From the NCBI RefSeq assembly GCF_009498295.1, contig NZ_CP040813.1, positions 2,363,001-2,427,000 of the forward strand: 64,000 nt of DNA, written 5' to 3'. Source of the stretch: Oceanihabitans sp. IOP_32 (GTDB lineage: Bacteria; Bacteroidota; Bacteroidia; Flavobacteriales; Flavobacteriaceae). The notes under the pieces were generated by a model. That model had not been told where the DNA came from. It made no database searches and saw only the letters and a program-made list of their open reading frames with translations. Position numbers and translations under genes: made by a program. Below, one piece after another: positions 38,147 through 45,906 of the stretch (positions are counted from its first letter, which is position 1; every line of letters starts with the position of its first letter).

Positions 38147-38766
38147 TGATAGATCAAAATCAAATTGAAGCTTTAAACGAAGCTTACAAAAGCGAATCGC
38201 CTTCTACAATTATTCAAAAAGCTTTAGAGCTTAGTAGCGAAGTCGTGGTTACTACAAATTTTAGACCTTATGAAGCTGCTATTTTGCATGCCGTTTGTAA
38301 GGAGAAGTCTAACATACCTGTTATTTGGTGCGACACAGGCTACAATACACCACAAACTTATAAACATGCTGAGCAGCTTATAAAAGATTTAGCCTTAAAC
38401 GTTTATCTGTATGTGCCCAAACAAACAGCAGCACACCGAGATGTGTTTATAGGCATTCCAGATGTTGATGCTCCAGAGCACGCTTTGTTTACCGAACAAG
38501 TTAAGTTAGAGCCTTTTAAACGCGCAATGGATGAGCACAAGCCTAAAGTGTGGTTTACAAATTTACGCGAAGGGCAAACTGCTTTTAGAAATAGTATTGG
38601 GATCTTTAGTTTGAGTAAAGATGGCATTTTAAAAGTAAGTCCGTTTTATTATTGGTCTGATAAAAAATTAGACGGCTATTTAAAGGAAAATAATTTACCA
38701 AACGAATTTAAATATTTCGATCCCACAAAAGTCACAGCCAATAGAGAATGTGGGTTGCATATATAA
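38146..38766 (+). CDS. cysH: Phosphoadenosine phosphosulfate reductase family protein
   Basis: Reduces activated sulfate to sulfite. The ~207-residue protein has the adenine-nucleotide segment TTNFRPYEAAILHAV ... WCDTGYNTPQTYK and the catalytic C-terminal cysteine in NRECGLHI. The CC...CxxC set that binds the Fe-S cluster in APS-type reductases is absent, so I infer PAPS as substrate. I start at ATG 38146, overlapping the DUF2061 stop; an upstream in-frame extension into DUF2061 is an artefact. An APS kinase gene (cysC) is not in the window. Confidence 0.9.
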   Translation: MIDQNQIEALNEAYKSESPSTIIQKALELSSEVVVTTNFRPYEAAILHAVCKEKSNIPVIWCDTGYNTPQTYKHAEQLIKDLALNVYLYVPKQTAAHRDVFIGIPDVDAPEHALFTEQVKLEPFKRAMDEHKPKVWFTNLREGQTAFRNSIGIFSLSKDGILKVSPFYYWSDKKLDGYLKENNLPNEFKYFDPTKVTANRECGLHI

Positions 38767-38870
38767 AATGTTTACACTCTTAGTAAGCCGCCATGCAACA
38801 ATACTAATATCAATAATACGTTTACAAATCCTAAGAGGACATTCTCTTTTAGGTACAGATATTTTTAATT

Positions 38871-39776
38871 ATGAATAAAGACACATCGCATATAAATTCG
38901 CTCGAAAACGAAGCTATTTATATCATGAGAGAAGTAGCAGCGCAATTTGATAAGCCTGTCTTGCTTTTTTCAGGAGGAAAAGATTCCATTACCTTGGTAA
39001 GATTAGCTGTAAAGGCGTTTTACCCTGCAAAAATTCCGTTTCCTTTAATGCATATTGATACGGGACATAATTTTCCCGAAACCATTGAGTTTAGAGATCG
39101 TTTAGTTAAAGAACTGGGTTTAGAGCTTATTGTTAGAAACGTACAAGACTCTATCGATGAGGGTAAGGTAGTAGAAGAGTCTGGCCGTTATGCAAGCAGA
39201 AACACCTTGCAAACAACGACGCTTTTAGATGCAATTGAAGAATTTAAATTCGATGCTTGTATAGGTGGTGCTCGTCGCGATGAAGAAAAAGCAAGAGCAA
39301 AAGAACGCATTTTCTCGGTGCGTGATGATTTTGGCCAATGGGACGAAAAAAATCAACGTCCTGAATTATTCGATATGCTAAATGGTGCTATTGAACACGG
39401 ACAAAATGTACGGGTTTTCCCGATTTCGAATTGGACAGAACTAGATGTGTGGTCTTACATTCAAAAAGAAAACATCGAAATTCCTTCTATTTATTTCGCA
39501 CATAAAAGAAAAACTTTTTTACGAGACGGATTAATATGGTCTGCAGACGATGAGGTAGTTTTTAGAGACGATAACGAGGAAGTTGCAGAACGAATAGTAA
39601 GGTTTAGAACCGTTGGTGACATGAGTTGTACCGCAGCAGTTTTATCTGATGCAGCAGATATCGATAGCGTTGTTCAAGAAATTAGAGAGAGTTCAATCTC
39701 CGAGCGTGGTGCGCGTATCGACGATAAGCGCTCAGAAGCAGCTATGGAAAAGCGTAAACAGCAAGGGTATTTTTAA
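38871..39776 (+). CDS. cysD: Sulfate adenylyltransferase subunit 2
   Basis: Catalytic subunit of ATP sulfurylase: sulfate plus ATP gives APS. The 301-residue protein has the ATP PP-loop LLFSGGKDSITLVRLAVKAF near residues 26-45, then LMHIDTGHNFPETIEFRD, GGARRDEEKARAKER and FPISNWTELDVWSYI, all signatures of CysD. It works as a complex with the GTPase CysN encoded 119 bases downstream. Upstream, 104 bases separate it from cysH. Confidence 0.96.
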   Translation: MNKDTSHINSLENEAIYIMREVAAQFDKPVLLFSGGKDSITLVRLAVKAFYPAKIPFPLMHIDTGHNFPETIEFRDRLVKELGLELIVRNVQDSIDEGKVVEESGRYASRNTLQTTTLLDAIEEFKFDACIGGARRDEEKARAKERIFSVRDDFGQWDEKNQRPELFDMLNGAIEHGQNVRVFPISNWTELDVWSYIQKENIEIPSIYFAHKRKTFLRDGLIWSADDEVVFRDDNEEVAERIVRFRTVGDMSCTAAVLSDAADIDSVVQEIRESSISERGARIDDKRSEAAMEKRKQQGYF

Positions 39777-39792
39777 CATACCAAATTTTTTG

Positions 39793-39810
39793 TTTCCGCG
39801 AAAGCGGAAA
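39793..39810. repeat. Palindromic hairpin between cysD and cysN
   Basis: TTTCCGC-GAAA-GCGGAAA, a perfect 7-bp stem with a GAAA tetraloop, followed by TCTTTT. Resembles the hairpin at 12632-12649, so probably a dispersed repeat; the T-poor tail argues against a strong terminator. Confidence 0.65.
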
Positions 39811-39895
39811 TCTTTTAAAACAGAATATAAAAACAAATTTTAAAATATAACCCAAACAAATGCCTGTTTCTGTTAAAGCGGGTTGGGTAAAGGCT

Positions 39896-41143
39896 ATGGA
39901 AGTATTAAAAATTGCGACAGCAGGAAGTGTAGATGATGGGAAGAGTACCTTAATAGGACGTATTCTTTACGATACAAAATCATTAACAACAGATAAGCTC
40001 GAGGCTATCGAAAAAACCAGTAAACAACGTGGTTACGATTATTTAGACTTCTCTTTAGCAACAGATGGCTTAGTGGCAGAACGAGAGCAAGGCATTACCA
40101 TAGATGTGGCGCATATTTATTTTTCGACTGCTAAAAAAAGCTATATTATTGCCGACACTCCAGGGCACATCGAATACACACGTAATATGGTTACAGGAGC
40201 TTCTACATCTCAAGCTTCTGTTATTTTAATCGATGCTAGAAAAGGTGTCATTGAGCAAACTAATCGTCATTTTTTTATCAATAATTTATTGCGAATTAAA
40301 GACGTGGTTGTAGCTATTAACAAAATGGATTTGGTCGATTATTCTGAAGATGTCTATAATAAAATCAAAGCAGACTTCTCTGAGTTGATGAGTAAAAGAG
40401 ATTTCCAAGAGCAGAAAATTACCTTTATTCCAATAAGTGCTTTAAAAGGCGACAACGTAGTAAATATATCCGATAAAATGTCTTGGTATCATGGGGAAAC
40501 CTTATTAGAGCATTTAGAGAAATTGGACAAGCAAGATGTATTTAATACCGGATCTCCTCGTTTCCCAGTACAATACGTGATACGACCAAAAACCGAAGAA
40601 TTTCACGATTTTAGAGGATACGCGGGGAAAGTTTATGGAGGGAATTTAAGTGTAGGTGACCATATTGTTGTTTTACCATCGCAAACAAAGTCTAAGATTG
40701 CAGATATTTATTTCTATAACGAGAAATACGAAACAGCATCAAGGCGTTCTTCTGTTACTATTACTCTAGAAGACGATATTAACGTAAGTCGTGGGGATAT
40801 GATTGTTAAAGAAAGCGATTTACCAACTGTAGAAAAGCAGTTTACGGCTAATGTATGTTGGATGGATTCCAACCAGCTTACAGCAGGCAAAAAATATATT
40901 ATTCAACACGGTATAAATAAGGTTTTAGCTAAGGTTGACAAGATTCATCATAAAATTAACCCTGATTATTCTGGTATAGAAACTAATGTTTCTGGTTTAG
41001 AGGTTAACGATATTGCATCGGTAAGTTTTAAACTAAATAAACCTATTTTTTACGACAAGTTTAAAGATCATCGCACAAATGGTTCGTTTATCATCATCGA
41101 TTCTCAAACCAACAATACCGTGGGTGTAGGCTTTATTCAATAA
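39896..41143 (+). CDS. cysN: Sulfate adenylyltransferase subunit 1 (GTPase)
   Basis: GTPase subunit that drives APS formation by CysD. I start at ATG 39896 (MEVLKIATAGSVDDGKSTLIGR); a possible ATG at 39860 adds 12 residues. The ~415-residue protein has P-loop GSVDDGKST, DTPGH, and NKMD motifs, with the translation-factor-like C-terminal beta barrels from about residue 215. There is no fused CysC (APS kinase) domain at its C-terminus. It is the last of the contiguous cysH-D-N genes. Confidence 0.95.
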   Translation: MEVLKIATAGSVDDGKSTLIGRILYDTKSLTTDKLEAIEKTSKQRGYDYLDFSLATDGLVAEREQGITIDVAHIYFSTAKKSYIIADTPGHIEYTRNMVTGASTSQASVILIDARKGVIEQTNRHFFINNLLRIKDVVVAINKMDLVDYSEDVYNKIKADFSELMSKRDFQEQKITFIPISALKGDNVVNISDKMSWYHGETLLEHLEKLDKQDVFNTGSPRFPVQYVIRPKTEEFHDFRGYAGKVYGGNLSVGDHIVVLPSQTKSKIADIYFYNEKYETASRRSSVTITLEDDINVSRGDMIVKESDLPTVEKQFTANVCWMDSNQLTAGKKYIIQHGINKVLAKVDKIHHKINPDYSGIETNVSGLEVNDIASVSFKLNKPIFYDKFKDHRTNGSFIIIDSQTNNTVGVGFIQ

Positions 41144-41890
41144 AACCCAGAGTTTAAAAAAACGACGCTTTAATCTTAAGTGTATTACAAGCTTATTGAT
41201 TAATAAAAAGCACTTTTTAATTGCATAATTCTAGCGACTTAATTAATGTTTTGTATTTTGTAATCATTAATCTCATGTCTAAGTAGGATATTTGCGTTAA
41301 AAAAAGGTAAAGTATGTTAACTATAAAAAGGTTAGGTTAAGTACTCGTAATTTGCACATAAGGAGAAAACCAAGAAGTTTAAAGGGTTGGTTATGAGGTT
41401 GTTATTTTGATGCGTGTCATAATTTTAAATTTATATTTGTTGTAACTAATTAAGGGGTTATCATGTTGGTCTCGATCTTGTCTATCCTCAATACAGTAGT
41501 TCGGAAATTAGCAATCCGTTATTTTTTATAACAATTGCGTTGCAAATCTTTTCATAAGAAACTTTATCTTTGCTAGCTAAAAGGAGGAGAAGTTGTGGAG
41601 CTAATGTAGTGGATTGTAATGATTTGCCTTTAAAAAAAAATGTTGTAAATATTGTAAAATAGTAATATTCCTTTTTTACGATCATTTTAAGTTTTAAAAA
41701 CGACAAGACAGCATAAGACACTGCAACATGAGTACAACGCTAACAAAAAACGATACGATTCAAGGTTTTTAAATACCAGTGGTAGAGCTAGGATTTAAAT
41801 AAACACATTAAAAAAATATAGGAGATTTTTATAACAGTACAAGTACTTTATAAGGTCGCCAAAGAATAAATTGCAAAATAGAAGTTTAAA
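41144..41890. other. Long gap between cysN and the FNR-like gene, no gene seen
   Basis: 747 AT-rich bases in the middle of a sulfur-assimilation locus. Frames are short; neither sulfite reductase nor a siroheme gene is readable here. A hydrophobic 22-codon frame at 41463-41531 and a broken frame from ATG 41728 exist, but neither is convincing. Confidence 0.5.
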
Positions 41891-42946
41891 ATGATTAAAA
41901 CAGATATACTTATTATTGGAGCTGGGCCAACAGGACTCTTTACAGTCTTTGAAGCGGGATTATTAAAATTAAAATGTCATTTAATTGATGCTTTACCACA
42001 ACCAGGTGGACAATGTTCAGAAATTTACCCCAAAAAACCGATTTATGATATTCCGGGCTTTCCAGAAATATTAGCAGGCGACTTAACTAAGAATTTATTA
42101 GAGCAAGGTAAACAATTTGAACCTGGCTTTACTTTAGGAGAGCGTGCAGAAACCATAGAAAAGTTAGACGATGGTACTTTTGTTGTCACTACGAATAAAG
42201 GTACAAAACATCACGCCCCTGTGGTGGCCATTGCTGGAGGATTGGGTTCTTTCGAGCCTAGAAAACCTCAAATTGATCGGATTAGCGATTTTGAAGATAA
42301 AGGCATAGAGTATTTTATTAAAAATCCAGAGATATACAGCGGTAAAAAAGTGGTGGTATCTGGTGGGGGAGATTCTGCTTTAGATTGGAGTATATTTCTA
42401 GCAGACATTGCATCTCAAGTAACCTTAATTCATAGAAGACATGAGTTTAGAGGCGCTTTAGACTCCGTAGAAAAAGTAAGAGAGTTAAAACTTTTAGGAA
42501 AAATAAATTTAATCACGCCTGCCGAGGTTACTAAACTGCATGGCACCGATAAATTGGAGGCCGTAACCGTTTTAAAAGAAGGGGTTGAACAAAAACTTGA
42601 AACCGATCATTTTATACCATTATTCGGACTTTCGCCAAAACTCGGCCCAATTGCAAACTGGGGACTAGAAATTGAGAAAAATGCCATTAAAGTAGATAAT
42701 TCTCTCAATTACCAAACCAACATTCCTGGTATTTTTGCTATTGGAGACGTGAATACCTATCCCGAAAAATTAAAACTTATTCTTTGCGGTTTTCACGAGG
42801 CTACTTTAATGTGTCAGGCAGCTTACAGAATTATTAACCCAGGTAAAAGATACGTTTTAAAATATACAACAGTAAGCGGCATTGATGGTTTTGATGGTAC
42901 CAGAAAAGAAGCGCCAAAGGCTGTAGTAAGATCTATTGAAGCATAA
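41891..42946 (+). CDS. Thioredoxin reductase-like ferredoxin/flavodoxin--NADP reductase
   Basis: A 351-residue flavoprotein. FAD-binding GAGPTGLFTVFEAG lies near the N-terminus and NADP-binding SGGGDSALDWSIF near residue 160; the C-terminal GIFAIGDVNTYPEKLKLILCGFHEA segment closes the FAD site. The CxxC of thioredoxin reductase is absent, which places it with TrxR-like FNRs. A plausible job is to supply electrons to sulfite reductase, given the position between cysN and cysE, but that enzyme is not in the window. It is followed by cysE after 9 bases. Confidence 0.85.
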   Translation: MIKTDILIIGAGPTGLFTVFEAGLLKLKCHLIDALPQPGGQCSEIYPKKPIYDIPGFPEILAGDLTKNLLEQGKQFEPGFTLGERAETIEKLDDGTFVVTTNKGTKHHAPVVAIAGGLGSFEPRKPQIDRISDFEDKGIEYFIKNPEIYSGKKVVVSGGGDSALDWSIFLADIASQVTLIHRRHEFRGALDSVEKVRELKLLGKINLITPAEVTKLHGTDKLEAVTVLKEGVEQKLETDHFIPLFGLSPKLGPIANWGLEIEKNAIKVDNSLNYQTNIPGIFAIGDVNTYPEKLKLILCGFHEATLMCQAAYRIINPGKRYVLKYTTVSGIDGFDGTRKEAPKAVVRSIEA

Positions 42947-42955
42947 GAAAGTTGT

Positions 42956-43714
42956 ATGAGTTTATTTGGAAAACCATTTAAATGCTTCAATCTTAAATTG
43001 AAGGATACGGTAGAAGATTTTACAAAAAAACTATTTTATGCCCTTTTTGATGATGAAGATGAGAAGGAGTGGCAAATGCTAAAAAGCACATTTTTAGAGA
43101 TAGGGAAGCAGGTTTGTAAAAAAGACAGAGTTCTAACTTGGGAGGCCTTCTATAAAACACTACCAGAAGTAAGACGAAAGTTAGATTTAGATGCCATAGC
43201 CATAAATAAAAACGATCCAGCATCAAAATGTTTAGAAGAGGTGTATTTAGCCTACCCAGGGTTTCACGCTATAGCTATTTATAGAATAAGCCATGAGTTG
43301 TATAAGCTAGATATGCCCATAATTCCTAGAATGATGAGTGAATACGCTCACAATCTTACCGGTATCGATATTCATCCTGGTGCGACTATTGGCGAATCGT
43401 TCTTTATAGATCATGGTACTGGCATTGTTATAGGAGAAACCTCTGTGATTAAAAAACACGTCAAGATTTTTCAAGGGGTAACCTTAGGCGGTTTGCAAGT
43501 AAACAAAAGCATGGCGTCTACCAAACGACATCCTACCATTGAAGATCATGTAACCATTTACGCCAATGCCACGATTTTAGGAGGCGACATCGTAATTGGA
43601 GCTCATAGCACCATAGGAGCGAATGTATGGATTTCAGAGTCGGTGCCAGAACACTCGCTAGTGACTTATAAAACAGAAATTAAAATTAGACCAAAAAATA
43701 ATGGAGTACGGTAA
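42956..43714 (+). CDS. cysE: Serine O-acetyltransferase
   Basis: Makes O-acetylserine from serine and acetyl-CoA. The 252-residue protein has the helical N-terminal region, then YPGFHAIAIYRISHEL and the left-handed beta-helix hexapeptide repeats: GIDIHPGATIGESFFIDHGTGIVIGET, GVTLGG and ATILGGDIVIGAHSTIGANVW. His and Asp of the catalytic site lie in the DHGTG and IHPGA region. It is the EpsC-like type. The 3' end overlaps the cysM start by 14 bases. Confidence 0.94.
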   Translation: MSLFGKPFKCFNLKLKDTVEDFTKKLFYALFDDEDEKEWQMLKSTFLEIGKQVCKKDRVLTWEAFYKTLPEVRRKLDLDAIAINKNDPASKCLEEVYLAYPGFHAIAIYRISHELYKLDMPIIPRMMSEYAHNLTGIDIHPGATIGESFFIDHGTGIVIGETSVIKKHVKIFQGVTLGGLQVNKSMASTKRHPTIEDHVTIYANATILGGDIVIGAHSTIGANVWISESVPEHSLVTYKTEIKIRPKNNGVR

Positions 43715-44591
43715 ATCAATATTAGACCAAATAGGAAACACGCCATTAATAGAAGCAACGCATATTATTTCAAACAAAAAAGTAAGGCTGTTTTTAAAAC
43801 TTGAAGGTAAAAACCCAGGTGGAAGCCTAAAAGACCGAGCCGCTTTTAATATGATAAATGAAGCCATGAAAAGAGGCGACATTAAAAAAGGTGATACTTT
43901 AGTGGAAGCCACTAGTGGTAACACGGGAATTGCGCTTGCCTTTATAGCACAACTTTTAGGTTTGAATATGGTTTTGATCATGCCAGAAAACTCTACGGTT
44001 GAACGCGTAAAAACCATGCGTGCTTATGGTGCTCAGGTTATTTTAACACCTGCCAATATTGGGATTGAGGGTTCAAGAGACCTCGCCTTTAAACTTAGAG
44101 ACGAGAAAGGATATACGCTACTAAATCAGTTTGAAAATGACGACAATTGGAAAGCGCATTACAAAACCACTGGTCCAGAAATCTGGAAAGATACCGAAGC
44201 ACAAGTAACCCATTTTGTAGCAACTATGGGCACCACAGGAACCATAACAGGAGTTTCTAAATTCTTAAAAGAGAAAAACCCGAACATTCAAATTATTGGT
44301 GCACAGCCAGCCGACGGGTCAAGTATTCCAGGCATTAGAAAATGGTCACCAGAATATGTACCTAAGTTTTTTGATAGCAGTAGAGTGGATCGAGTGATTG
44401 AGGTTAATGAAACTCAGGCTAGAGCCATGACGCAGCGGCTAGCAAAAGAAGAAGGCGTTTTTGCCGGAATGAGTAGTGGAGGCTCGGTGTTTAGCGCCCT
44501 ACAAGTCGCAGAATCCCTTAAAGAAGGTGTAGTTGTGGCCATTATTTGCGATATAGGAGATCGCTATTTATCTTCTACTTTATTCGATTAA
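43701..44591 (+). CDS. cysM: Cysteine synthase B (O-acetylserine sulfhydrylase)
   Basis: PLP enzyme that makes cysteine from O-acetylserine and sulfide. The 296-residue protein has K44 in GGSLKDRAAFN as Schiff base, the substrate loop EATSGNTGIALA near residue 71, and the phosphate-binding GTTGTITGVS. The length and the RMRAYGAQ-like region match CysM rather than CysK. It overlaps cysE by 14 bases, a strong hint of translational coupling of the two-step pathway. Confidence 0.94.
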   Translation: MEYGKSILDQIGNTPLIEATHIISNKKVRLFLKLEGKNPGGSLKDRAAFNMINEAMKRGDIKKGDTLVEATSGNTGIALAFIAQLLGLNMVLIMPENSTVERVKTMRAYGAQVILTPANIGIEGSRDLAFKLRDEKGYTLLNQFENDDNWKAHYKTTGPEIWKDTEAQVTHFVATMGTTGTITGVSKFLKEKNPNIQIIGAQPADGSSIPGIRKWSPEYVPKFFDSSRVDRVIEVNETQARAMTQRLAKEEGVFAGMSSGGSVFSALQVAESLKEGVVVAIICDIGDRYLSSTLFD

Positions 44592-44685
44592 AGATTTTTT
44601 GATTTTTATTGTGAAAACAAAAATATAGTTGCTATTTTTGGCAACTAGTTCATAAACGTTTTATATCAATTTATATTTATAGTGT

Positions 44686-44717
44686 TTTGTAAATAAGCGT
44701 ATTATAAATTTAATTTG
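44686..44717 (+). promoter_or_regulatory. Promoter for the metH-metF transcript
   Basis: TTTG at 44686-44689 and TTAATTTG at 44710-44717 (one mismatch to TAnnTTTG), 20 bases apart. Transcription would begin a few bases before the riboswitch at 44727, the expected distance. Confidence 0.6.
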
Positions 44718-44726
44718 ATGTTAATA

Positions 44727-44831
44727 GTTATCAAGAAAGGTTGAGGGATTAGACCCAACGAAGCCTTGGCAACCCTTTATTTTTAAAGAAGGTGCTACAT
44801 TCTACTAATATTTTTATATTAGAAAGATAAC
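44727..44831 (+). ncRNA. SAM-I (S-box) riboswitch before metH
   Basis: P1 stem GTTATC (44727-44732) with GATAAC (44826-44831). The hallmarks are TCAAGAAAGGTTGAGGGA, GACCCAACGAAGCCTTGGCAACCC and GAAGGTGCTACATTC. Sequence differs from the first riboswitch mainly in the P2 and P3 loops. Just after it GAAAAG/CTTTTC (44832-44854) can pair but no clear U-run follows, so control may be at translation rather than termination. It is expected to repress the split metH and metF genes when SAM is high. Confidence 0.92.
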
Positions 44832-44883
44832 GAAAAGTTTTTCCTTTGCTTTTCTTGATGACATACAGATATATACAATCAAA

Positions 44884-45897
44884 ATGTCAAAAATACAACA
44901 AGCCTTAAAAGATAGAATTTTAGTATTAGATGGTGCCATGGGTACGATGTTGCAGGCCTATAAATTTTCAGAAGACGATTTTAGAGGCGACCGCTTTAAA
45001 GATTATCCCACCCCATTACAAGGCAATAACGATTTGCTATCTATTACCCAGCCAGAGGCCATAAAAACCATACATGCAAAGTATTTTGAAGCCGGTGCAG
45101 ATATTGTTGAAACCAACACCTTTTCAAGCACAACCATTGCTATGGCCGACTACCAAATGGAAGATTTGGTGTACGAGCTCAATTTTCAATCGGCTAAATT
45201 AGCCAAAGAGGTCGCCGAGGTTTTCACCGCTAAAGAACCGCACAAACCACGTTTTGTGGCGGGTGCCATTGGACCAACAAACCGAACCGCAAGTATGTCT
45301 CCAGATGTTAACGATCCGGGTTATAGAGCGGTGACCTTCGATGAACTCCGTGTCGCCTATAAACAACAAGTGGAAGCCTTAATGGATGGAGGTGTAGATA
45401 TACTTTTAGTTGAAACCGTGTTCGATACCTTAAACGCAAAAGCAGCATTATTTGCTATTGAAGAAGTTAAAGAAGCTCGAAACATCGATATTCCAATTAT
45501 GCTAAGTGGTACAATAACCGATGCTTCTGGAAGAACACTATCAGGACAAACCGCCGAGGCATTTTTAATTTCGGTGTCCCATATTCCATTATTATCTATC
45601 GGTTTTAATTGTGCCTTAGGCGCTAATCTACTACAGCCCCATTTAGAAGCCATTGTGAATAAAACAGACTTTGCCATATCGGCGCATCCCAATGCAGGTT
45701 TACCCAATGCCTTTGGAGAATACGACGAATCTCCAGAAGAAATGGGGGAGCAGATTGAGGTCTATTTACAAAAAAATCTAATTAACATTATTGGAGGCTG
45801 TTGTGGTACAACACCAGAGCACATAAGGGTGATCACAAATATTGCAGCAAAATATAAACCACGTTGTTATGCAGGAAGCGTTTCGGCATCACATTAA
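44884..45897 (+). CDS. metH: Methionine synthase, homocysteine-binding module (split MetH, N-terminal part)
   Basis: The 337-residue protein equals the first module of cobalamin-dependent methionine synthase. It has ILVLDGAMGTMLQAY at the start, then ETNTFSST, and the zinc-ligand cysteines in GFNCALGANLLQPH and GGCCGTTPEHI. It ends before the pterin domain. The next gene starts 9 bases later and carries the remaining modules, so the two polypeptides presumably act together. Splitting of MetH at this boundary is common in this group. Confidence 0.93.
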   Translation: MSKIQQALKDRILVLDGAMGTMLQAYKFSEDDFRGDRFKDYPTPLQGNNDLLSITQPEAIKTIHAKYFEAGADIVETNTFSSTTIAMADYQMEDLVYELNFQSAKLAKEVAEVFTAKEPHKPRFVAGAIGPTNRTASMSPDVNDPGYRAVTFDELRVAYKQQVEALMDGGVDILLVETVFDTLNAKAALFAIEEVKEARNIDIPIMLSGTITDASGRTLSGQTAEAFLISVSHIPLLSIGFNCALGANLLQPHLEAIVNKTDFAISAHPNAGLPNAFGEYDESPEEMGEQIEVYLQKNLINIIGGCCGTTPEHIRVITNIAAKYKPRCYAGSVSASH

Positions 45898-45906
45898 AAT
45901 TGTTGA

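Noticed and set aside
41463-41531. Hydrophobic 22-codon frame upstream of the FNR-like gene as a leader peptide
   Set aside because: No Cys or Met bias, no matching regulation, and 360 bases from the next gene; likely chance.
41488-41721. 77-residue minus-strand frame between cysN and the FNR gene
   Set aside because: Low-complexity and hydrophobic with no family feature; nothing supports expression.
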